A DNA stretch of 64,000 nt from an uncultured Alistipes sp. (GTDB lineage: Bacteria > Bacteroidota > Bacteroidia > Bacteroidales > Rikenellaceae), in contig CALDPX010000058.1 of the NCBI GenBank assembly GCA_937911745.1, forward strand, positions 1 to 64,000, given 5' to 3'. Each line of letters opens with the position of its first letter. Within the stretch, counting starts at the first letter, position 1. A program made the translations under genes and the position numbers. The notes beneath the pieces were generated by a model that ran no database searches, was not told the origin of the DNA, and saw only the letters and a program-made list of their open reading frames with translations. Shown one piece after another: positions 24,344 to 31,827 of this stretch.

Positions 24344-27300
24344 ATGAATTTCAAAAGATTGCTTTTGTTTTTGGCAGCCCCTCTGGCTTTGGTGATGAGT
24401 AGTTGCGAGCCTGATGCTCCCATCTACACTACTCCATCCATTACCATCACTGACGCCAATGGTGCAGAGGTTACTGCTCTCAACTTTGAGGCAGTAAATC
24501 CCGAAGATGCAACATTGCCTTTGGAAGCCACCGTAATCATCAAATCCACCCGCAGTTGGAGTATCTCCAAGCAGGCGACTTGGTTGGGTATTACTCCCCA
24601 GAATTATACCAACACAACCCAGTCGGAGCAGAGCGTGGAGGTTAAATTCACTGTTATGCCCAACGATGGCGCAGCCCGCAACGAGACTATCAAAGTTGTG
24701 ATGGACAAGACCGAGAAGCAGATTGTTGTTTCGCAGGCTGGCGAGGGTCAGACCGCACTCGGTGAGGACCTCTACTTTGAGAATATGGACAAAGATGGCA
24801 ATCAGGCTGTTAAGGTGAACGACAGATGGGTAACCTATGTAGATTCTGCTGAGGGTCAGGCATTCTTCAACCCCACCCCCGAGAATCAGGCAAATGTAAC
24901 CTATGGTGGTAAATCCGTTAGTGTTCGCAGTAACTCGTCTAATGGTTCGGCAGGTCAGCACTCTGAGTATGAGGGTAGTGGTTTGAACTATATTTGGTTT
25001 GGTACCGCTCCTACCTATTTCACCGTTAACGGTATTTCGCTCGCAGAGTTGGAAGGCAACGCTCTTACCCTTTCGTTTGGTACCGAGCGTTACGAATACA
25101 ATGCAACGGACAATACTTTCAACCACGACGAGTTCAAAGTATACATTTCGGGTGACGGCGAGAAGTGGACCGAGGTTGAGTACACCTTCCTCGAAGGCGC
25201 TAACACCAACGGCAAATGGAACATTGCAACCGCACAGTTCAACCTCAAAGAGGTTCCCGAGACTCTCTCGCTCTACTTCACTGCAACCGTTGGTTCGGCA
25301 TACGCAATCGACGATATTAAACTCACCGCAGGTGGTGGTGGCGTAGAGATCGACCTTGCAAATGGCACCGCTATCGATAATGCAGGTGGTGGCAACCAGG
25401 GTGGCACCGAGGTTGATCCTAATGCTCAGGAAATCAGTGTCGCTGAGTTCATCGAGAAAGCAGACACCGAGACCACTTATCAACTTACCGGTACTATCAG
25501 CGGTAGCATCAATACACAGTATGGCAACTTCGACCTTGTGGATGAGAGCGGTAGCATATATGTCTATGGTCTTGTTGATGAGTCTGGCAAGAATATCGAT
25601 TGGGCAGCAAAAGGTCTGAACAAGGGTGATGTTATCACCGTTCAAGGTAAGTACTTCTACTACGAGCAGGGTAGCAAACACGAGATTAAGAACGCTATCT
25701 ACATATCACATACCGAGGGTGAGGGTGGCGAGGAGCCCGAGCAACCCATTGTCGGTGAGGGTGAATATGCTTCGGATGCCGCATTTGTTTGCTCGACTAA
25801 CGACTCGACTAACGCAGTCTACGGTCTTGGCGCGTCGACAGCTAATGGTGCTTCTGCCACTGGTTTCAAACTTGGCAAGGGCACACAGGAGGGTAAATTC
25901 ACTTCGACTGCCGTTGGCGTTTCGGGCGACAAATACCTCAACTTCTATGCAGTATCGTGGGGCGCAGGTGGCGACAAGACTATCTACTTCCGCGTGAATG
26001 GTGGCGAAGTTAAATCGCAGGCTATTAGGGCAAATGATGGCGCAAAAGGTAGTGCTCCATACACTATGTCCGTTTACGCAAACGACCACTACTCGGTATT
26101 GCTTAGCGGTTTGAAAGAAACCGATGTTATCGAATTTGGTACCAATGCAGATTTTGCACTTACCACTCATGCCGGCTCTGGTGACGACTACGCTTCCCGC
26201 GTAATCTTCTTTGGCGTGAAACTTACCGATGAGCCTGTAAGTGGCGAGGGTGGTGGTACCACCGAGCCTGAGGATCCTGAGACTCCCGAAGATCCCGAGG
26301 ATCCTGAGGTCCCTGTTGAACTTGCAGGTACCGGTGAGGGTACTTTGGAGTCGCCTTACGATGTAACTCGTGCATTGGACATCATCAGTAAAAATGTCTA
26401 CACCAGCGATAATGTGTACACCAAAGGTATTATCTCGACCATTTCAGAGGTGAGCACAAGTTATGGTAATGCAACCTACTACATCTCGATTGATGGTACC
26501 ACCAACAACGAGCTGAATGTGTTCCGTGGCAAGTATCTCAATGGTGAAAAGTTTACCGCAGAAGACCAGATTAAGGTTGGCGACGAGGTGGTTATCCTTG
26601 GTGCATACGACAACTACAACGGCAAACTTCAAATCACTACCAACAGTTCGCTTGTTTCCATCAATAGCAACACTCCCGAGCAGCCCGAGGATCCCGAGCA
26701 GCCCGAGGACCCCGAGGTTCCCGTAGAGCCCGAGACTTTGGAGGCTATCGATGCTAACGCTTACTATGTGTTCAAGCAGGCTACCGAGTTCGCTCCTGGT
26801 AAGTGGTATGCAATGGTTGCAGAGAACAATGCAGCAACTGCACTCACAAGTAACTATGGCTACCTTAAAGTGGTTACTCCTATCGCCCTCACCGAGGGTA
26901 TCTCGTTGCCCGCTTCGTGCGCATGGGGTATTGTATCGACCGAGGGTGGCTACACCATCCAGCAGTACGATGGCAAGTATGTATACCAGACCGGTTCCTA
27001 CAATAGTTTCAATGTAGATGCAACTGCTCCCGCAAGTGGTCACGTTTGGACTATCGAGAATGGTGTTATTACTAATGCTGCGACATCCAAGACCGTTCAG
27101 TTCGATACTCAGTACAACTCGTATGGTTGCTATGACTCCGTTAAAGGCGTATATCCCGCATTCTATGAGTTGGTTGAGGTTGATACCAACGCTCATCTCT
27201 TGGGTACCAGCGTAAGCAGCCTTTCGTTCACTGCTGACGGTGGCGAGAAGACCTTTGACGTAACCACCTATGGCGAGGCAACTTTGGCAGCTACCTCCGC

Positions 27301-27907
27301 TGCTGAGTGGCTTGCAGTAAGCGTTGCAGACGGTGTTGTTACCGTTGTTGCTGCCGCTAACGAGGGTGAGGAGCGCGAGGCTGAGGTTACCGTAACCTTC
27401 GGCGAGGAGAGTATGACTGTTGCTGTTGTGCAGGCTGCTCCTCTTGCAGAGGGTGAGGCTGCTTGGGTTCTCGTAACCGATGCAGCGGCTTTGGCGGCTG
27501 GTGACCAAATCGTAATCGTTGCTACCGACTACAACAAGGCTCTCAGTACAACCCAGAATAACAACAACCGCGCAAGTGCGGCCATTACCAAGAGTGGCAA
27601 CACCGTTGTTATTGACAGCACCGTACAGGTAATTACCCTCGAAGCAGGTACCGTTGATAATACTTTCGGCTTCAATGTTGGCACTGGCTACCTCTATGCT
27701 GCAAGTGGCAGTAGTAACCACTTGAAGACGGGTACTCTCAATGACAACGCATCGTGGCTGATAACTATTGATGGTAGCGGCGTGGCAACCATTAAGGCAC
27801 AAGGTGACAAGGCTCGCAACTGGATGAGGTACAATTCTCAGAATGACCTTTTCTCGTGCTACGCAAGTGGTCAGGCTGATATTGCAATCTACAAATATAC
27901 TGAGTAA
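24344..27907 (+). CDS. Large mosaic BACON/OB-fold surface lipoprotein
   Basis: 1187 residues. Lipobox VMSSC at 17-21, with acidic residues after the Cys as in Bacteroidota surface lipoproteins. In order: BACON-like domain (about 30-137, WSISKQATWLGITPQ), a jelly-roll-like anchor domain (142-330), an OB-fold-like domain (365-460, YQLTGTISGSINTQYGNFDLVDESGSIYVYG), a beta domain (470-635), a P/E/D-rich linker, a second OB-like domain (665-775, DUF6359-type), another P/E/D linker, a beta-trefoil-like stretch (800-950), a second BACON domain (958-1040) and a C-terminal domain (1045-1187) of the type found at the tail of secreted Bacteroidota nucleases. No catalytic motif seen. Most likely an extracellular binding protein for nucleic acid or a glycan; domain context favours nucleic acid. 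Confidence 0.85.
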   Translation: MNFKRLLLFLAAPLALVMSSCEPDAPIYTTPSITITDANGAEVTALNFEAVNPEDATLPLEATVIIKSTRSWSISKQATWLGITPQNYTNTTQSEQSVEVKFTVMPNDGAARNETIKVVMDKTEKQIVVSQAGEGQTALGEDLYFENMDKDGNQAVKVNDRWVTYVDSAEGQAFFNPTPENQANVTYGGKSVSVRSNSSNGSAGQHSEYEGSGLNYIWFGTAPTYFTVNGISLAELEGNALTLSFGTERYEYNATDNTFNHDEFKVYISGDGEKWTEVEYTFLEGANTNGKWNIATAQFNLKEVPETLSLYFTATVGSAYAIDDIKLTAGGGGVEIDLANGTAIDNAGGGNQGGTEVDPNAQEISVAEFIEKADTETTYQLTGTISGSINTQYGNFDLVDESGSIYVYGLVDESGKNIDWAAKGLNKGDVITVQGKYFYYEQGSKHEIKNAIYISHTEGEGGEEPEQPIVGEGEYASDAAFVCSTNDSTNAVYGLGASTANGASATGFKLGKGTQEGKFTSTAVGVSGDKYLNFYAVSWGAGGDKTIYFRVNGGEVKSQAIRANDGAKGSAPYTMSVYANDHYSVLLSGLKETDVIEFGTNADFALTTHAGSGDDYASRVIFFGVKLTDEPVSGEGGGTTEPEDPETPEDPEDPEVPVELAGTGEGTLESPYDVTRALDIISKNVYTSDNVYTKGIISTISEVSTSYGNATYYISIDGTTNNELNVFRGKYLNGEKFTAEDQIKVGDEVVILGAYDNYNGKLQITTNSSLVSINSNTPEQPEDPEQPEDPEVPVEPETLEAIDANAYYVFKQATEFAPGKWYAMVAENNAATALTSNYGYLKVVTPIALTEGISLPASCAWGIVSTEGGYTIQQYDGKYVYQTGSYNSFNVDATAPASGHVWTIENGVITNAATSKTVQFDTQYNSYGCYDSVKGVYPAFYELVEVDTNAHLLGTSVSSLSFTADGGEKTFDVTTYGEATLAATSAAEWLAVSVADGVVTVVAAANEGEEREAEVTVTFGEESMTVAVVQAAPLAEGEAAWVLVTDAAALAAGDQIVIVATDYNKALSTTQNNNNRASAAITKSGNTVVIDSTVQVITLEAGTVDNTFGFNVGTGYLYAASGSSNHLKTGTLNDNASWLITIDGSGVATIKAQGDKARNWMRYNSQNDLFSCYASGQADIAIYKYTE

Positions 27908-27946
27908 TGATTCCCACAAGGACTGAGGTCCTAAGGGCTTGAAAGG

Positions 27947-27982
27947 TCACGGGTGGCGGAAACGCTACCCGTGATTTTTTTT
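27947..27982 (+). terminator. Terminator after the mosaic lipoprotein gene
   Basis: TCACGGGTGGC / GCTACCCGTGA with a short loop and eight T residues. It implies that the downstream nuclease genes have their own promoter or depend on read-through. Confidence 0.85.
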
Positions 27983-27992
27983 GGGGGCTTGT

Positions 27993-28046
27993 AGGAATGA
28001 TAGGAATGATAGGGGTAACAGGGGTAATAGGGGTGGCAGGGGTAAC
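27993..28046. repeat. 9-base tandem repeat (AGGGGTAAC type)
   Basis: Six 9-base units: two AGGAATGAT then four AGGGGTRRY-like units. The rest of the gap to 28202 contains a GTCTAACGTCAAG word in inverse at 28078-28090, a weak TAACTTTA box at 28133-28140 and no gene. Confidence 0.75.
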
Positions 28047-28202
28047 GGCAACTCTTTTCCTTGCAACCCTTGCAACCCTTGACGTTAGACAAAAAAACAC
28101 ATATGGCAGGAGTAATTTTCAAATAAAATGCGTAACTTTACACCCTAATATGCCCTTGTGCATAGGAGTATGTTGGATAAGGTATAATATAAAGAGAAAC
28201 AA

Positions 28203-29366
28203 ATGAGCATTAAGAGGTTTTTGATATATGCAGTAGTGGCAGTGTCTGCAATGGCTGCAACTGCCTGTACGCCAACGAGCCACAACCCCAATGTGGTGAT
28301 GTTTGGCACGGGTGAAACGGTCGGTCATACCGCAAAATCACAATTCATATCCATAGCCTCCGACTTCGCGTGGAGCATAGAGTTGGAGTATCTTGCTCCC
28401 GAAGGCGAGAGTGGTTGGTGTAGGCTGAGCAAAACAAGCGGCGAGGGTAACGACAATGTGGTGATGACGTTTGGCGAAAACACTCTCGGCGAGGATCGTT
28501 CGCTCAACATCAGCGTTCATTTCCCAAGTGAGACAATTACACGCCTCTTTACGCAACGTGCGGCCGATAACCAAAACGACAAAGAGGATCTAAGCGGATG
28601 GCTCGAATTGCCCGCATTCGAGGCAGATGGCGAGCGTACATATTTCTCGAAACATATGCTCCCCTCGTCGGGGAACACTGCTCGAAGTTTCTCACTCCTC
28701 TACGATAGCGACATCTATCACTCCCATTGGGTGGCATATCCCATATCGAGACTCCACACCCCCGGTAGTGGTAAGCGTTCGGATGATTGGGGACGAAAAG
28801 ACCCCAATATTCCCGCCGAAAAGCAGATAAACCTGAGCAGTTCCTACAATGGCAACTACGACCGAGGACACCTCTGTCCCGCGGCAACCCGTTTCCATCC
28901 CAACACTACCGAAAACTGTCGTCAGTTGAGTATGTCTACCAATATGAGCCCCCAGCTGGCAGGTCTTAACCAGAAGAAGTGGGCAGGCATTGAGGGGCAG
29001 GTGCGAAATTGGGGCAGTGGTTGCGATACGCTCTATGTGGTCACGGGTGCGGTGTTCCAAACCGTTGGCGGAGACGAAAGCATCCGTTATGCCTATGGCA
29101 AGAGCGATAGTAGCAAGGATGTGGCTGTGCCCAACTACTACTACAAGGCTCTGTTGCAACTGCGAATCACAGGTGGGGTGAAGTCCTATCAGGCACTTGC
29201 CATTTGGGTACCCCATGCAGCAGCCGAAGGAGTGGCGACAATGGACGATGTTATAACCATAGATGCACTCGAAGAACGCACAGGCATAGACTTTTTCCAC
29301 AATTTGCCAGATGATATAGAAGTGGAGGTTGAATCTGCTGTGGATAACCGTTTTTGGGGATTGTAA
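28203..29366 (+). CDS. NUC1-type DNA/RNA non-specific endonuclease, lipoprotein (paralogue 1)
   Basis: 387 residues. Signal with lipobox ATAC at 19-22, a short BACON-like N-terminal domain (about 30-120), then a beta-beta-alpha-metal nuclease domain. The catalytic motif DRGHLCPAA is at 220-228, with the following STNMSPQ supplying the metal-binding Asn. Family knowledge: NucA/Serratia-type enzymes cut DNA and RNA without sequence preference using one Mg ion. Likely anchored to the outer membrane and facing outward. First of four further genes in the locus. Confidence 0.9.
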   Translation: MSIKRFLIYAVVAVSAMAATACTPTSHNPNVVMFGTGETVGHTAKSQFISIASDFAWSIELEYLAPEGESGWCRLSKTSGEGNDNVVMTFGENTLGEDRSLNISVHFPSETITRLFTQRAADNQNDKEDLSGWLELPAFEADGERTYFSKHMLPSSGNTARSFSLLYDSDIYHSHWVAYPISRLHTPGSGKRSDDWGRKDPNIPAEKQINLSSSYNGNYDRGHLCPAATRFHPNTTENCRQLSMSTNMSPQLAGLNQKKWAGIEGQVRNWGSGCDTLYVVTGAVFQTVGGDESIRYAYGKSDSSKDVAVPNYYYKALLQLRITGGVKSYQALAIWVPHAAAEGVATMDDVITIDALEERTGIDFFHNLPDDIEVEVESAVDNRFWGL

Positions 29367-29418
29367 TATGAAACAATAAAGCAAAACGCATAAGTTGGGA
29401 AACAAAAACATTCAATCT

Positions 29419-30678
29419 ATGAAGAGATTTGGTTATTTTTGGGCTGCGGTTATGGCTCTCTGTTTTGCCTCGTGCGATGAGGTGCCTACTCCACCCGCAG
29501 AGCAAAACTACCTGACGGTGGCTATCGCCTACAAACAACTCGAACAACCCAAAGGGGCGTTTATTTTGGAGGTTAATAGTAATGTGGAGTGGACTGTAAG
29601 TTCTTCGGCAGAGTGGCTTACGCCCTCCAAGACCGAAGCGAGCGGTGCCGACAACATTGTCTTTTATTACACAGCCAACGAGCAAAGTAAGGTCCGCTCT
29701 GCCCTTGTGAGAGTGGAGCCCAAAGTTGCCGGTTCGGCATCTGCGCAAGAGATTATGGTTCTGCAAAAAGGTTCCTCCTCGGAGGGCGGAAATGATGGCG
29801 GAGGCTCGGGTGATGGAGGCTCGGGCGATGGAGGCTCGGGTGATGGAGGCTCGGGTGATGGTGGCAATACGGGCGATGGTGGCAATACGGGCGGTGGCGG
29901 TGGTATTGTGTCCGACAGCGGTGCCAAGTATGTCGGCTGGGCAGAACTCCCCGTAGAGGAGGAGAACTCCGACTACTACTACGCCTACCATATGCGTCCC
30001 GACAAGAGCACTCAGCGCAACTTCTCGGTATGTTATAGCGCAGAGATGGCGTGTCCCGTATGGGTGGCAGCCCCCATCCACAGTTGCTATGTGGGTGGCG
30101 CAAGTAGGTCGAGTTATTCGCCCGACCCCGAAATCCCTTCGAGCATACAGGCGGTGCCCGATGCGGGTGATACCAACAAGGGTAATTGGATGAATCGCGG
30201 ACATATGCTCGCTTCCAATATGCGTACCGTTTCCTCTTCGACCAACAAGCAGGTTTTCTACTACACCAACATTGCGCCCCAGAATGGTACCAACTTCAAC
30301 ACCGGTGGCGGATGGTGGAACGATATGGAAGATATAGAGAAGAACGAGTTTATGTGTGCCGACACCCTCTACACCGTAAATGGTTGCTACTGGGAGAATA
30401 AAAACGAAACCTTTAACGACCAGGTTGTACCTACTCACTTCTATAAGGTCTTCCTGCGAACCAAAAGTGGTAACTCGGGCAAGTGGGTTGTGAACTGCTC
30501 CGAGAGCGAGTTACAGTGTGTGGCTTTCTATGTGCCTCATACCATAGGTATGGTAACACCCTCGCGTAGCCATATGATAAGCGTCAGAGAGTTGGAGGAG
30601 ATTACCGGTCACACCTTCTTCCCCAACGTGCCCAACGCACCAAAAGACACCTTCAACGCCAGCGATTGGGGGATGTAG
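29419..30678 (+). CDS. NUC1-type DNA/RNA non-specific endonuclease, lipoprotein (paralogue 2)
   Basis: 419 residues. Lipobox CFASC at 15-19; BACON domain about 30-115 (VEWTVSSSAEWLTPS); a Gly/Asp/Ser repeat linker at 122-163 with GDGGS units; then the nuclease domain with NRGHMLASN at 259-267 and the metal-binding Asn in YTNIAPQN. It differs from paralogue 1 at the first residue of the D/N-RGH motif; both forms are known in active enzymes. I chose the ATG at 29419 because the upstream TTG adds eight residues before a perfect signal peptide. The linker DNA is itself a tandem repeat and may vary in length. Confidence 0.9.
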   Translation: MKRFGYFWAAVMALCFASCDEVPTPPAEQNYLTVAIAYKQLEQPKGAFILEVNSNVEWTVSSSAEWLTPSKTEASGADNIVFYYTANEQSKVRSALVRVEPKVAGSASAQEIMVLQKGSSSEGGNDGGGSGDGGSGDGGSGDGGSGDGGNTGDGGNTGGGGGIVSDSGAKYVGWAELPVEEENSDYYYAYHMRPDKSTQRNFSVCYSAEMACPVWVAAPIHSCYVGGASRSSYSPDPEIPSSIQAVPDAGDTNKGNWMNRGHMLASNMRTVSSSTNKQVFYYTNIAPQNGTNFNTGGGWWNDMEDIEKNEFMCADTLYTVNGCYWENKNETFNDQVVPTHFYKVFLRTKSGNSGKWVVNCSESELQCVAFYVPHTIGMVTPSRSHMISVRELEEITGHTFFPNVPNAPKDTFNASDWGM

Positions 30679-30713
30679 AAATTAAAAATGCAAAAATCAA
30701 AATTCAAAATTAT

Positions 30714-31763
30714 ATGAAACGCAACATTGTTATTTTGAGTGTGGTAGTGGCGATGTTCTTGTCACTCACAACTACTTCGGCACAGAGCAAACGCTACACC
30801 GTATTGTTCTACAATGTGGAGAACCTTTTTGACACCATTCAGGATCCCACAATCTACGACACCGAGTTTATCCCCAGCGGCAACAAGCAGTGGAACTCGG
30901 CAAAGTACAACAAAAAACTCGACAACCTCGAAAAACTCTTCTACTCGGTGGCTCAGAACAACAAAGCCTATCCCACCATCATTGGCGTGAGCGAGGTGGA
31001 GAATCGCAATGTGTTGGAGGATATCGCTTCGCTCGAAAAACTCCTTCCCGCAAACTACCAGATTTGCCACTATGACGGTCCCGATGCTCGTGGTGTGGAT
31101 GTGGCGTTCTTCTACCGCCCCGACCAATTCCAATACGAGGGTAGCAAGTCTATCAAGGCAAATATCCCCGGTGCGAGGGAGAACTTCCGCACCCGTGACC
31201 TGCTGACAATGTGGGGCAAGATTGATGGCGAGGATTTCTTGTTCCTCGTGAGCCACTGGCCCAGCCGTAGGGGTGGTCAGAGTGCTTCGGCATTTCTGCG
31301 CGAGGGCTTGGCAGCACAGATTAAAGGTATCTGCGACGAGGCTCGCAGGCAAAATCCCAACATCAAGGTGGTTGTAATGGGCGACTTCAACGATGACCCA
31401 GGCGACAAGAGTGTTTCGGAGTGCCTCGGTGCAAAACTCAAAAAGAACAAACTCAAAGAGGGCGATATGTTCAACCCCTTCTGGCAGATGCACAAGGATG
31501 GTTATGGCACACTCGTATACAACGACCTGTGGAACCTCTTCGACAATATCGTGGTGAGCGACAATGTGGCAAATGCCCCCGCAGGGACCCTCGAATTGTG
31601 GAAACCCAAGAAGGCAGAGTACTACGGCAATATCTTCAAGCCCGAATTCCTCTTCCAGAAGGAGGGACAGTATAAGGGTTACCCCTTGCGTACATACGTT
31701 GGCAACAATTTCCAAGGCGGATGGTCGGACCACTTGCCCGTTTATATCTATCTTGTGAAGTAG
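30714..31763 (+). CDS. Secreted endonuclease/exonuclease/phosphatase family protein
   Basis: 349 residues, with a signal peptide (MKRNIVILSVVVAMFLSLTT, cut near TSAQ-S). All catalytic motifs of the EEP/DNase I superfamily are present in order: FYNVENLFD (Asn), GVSEVENR (metal Glu), SHWPSRRGG (His), VMGDFNDDP (Asp/Asn pair) and GWSDHLPVY (terminal Asp-His). It could cut nucleic acid, remove phosphates or act on phospholipids; beside two nucleases the first is likeliest. The ATG at 30714 follows a CAAAATT repeat; an earlier in-frame start overlapping the upstream gene would lack the clean signal. Confidence 0.88.
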   Translation: MKRNIVILSVVVAMFLSLTTTSAQSKRYTVLFYNVENLFDTIQDPTIYDTEFIPSGNKQWNSAKYNKKLDNLEKLFYSVAQNNKAYPTIIGVSEVENRNVLEDIASLEKLLPANYQICHYDGPDARGVDVAFFYRPDQFQYEGSKSIKANIPGARENFRTRDLLTMWGKIDGEDFLFLVSHWPSRRGGQSASAFLREGLAAQIKGICDEARRQNPNIKVVVMGDFNDDPGDKSVSECLGAKLKKNKLKEGDMFNPFWQMHKDGYGTLVYNDLWNLFDNIVVSDNVANAPAGTLELWKPKKAEYYGNIFKPEFLFQKEGQYKGYPLRTYVGNNFQGGWSDHLPVYIYLVK

Positions 31764-31827
31764 AGGAGAAGTCCTAAACGAGAGTAAAGAAAAAACAAGA
31801 AATCAAAATAAACACTAATAAACACTT

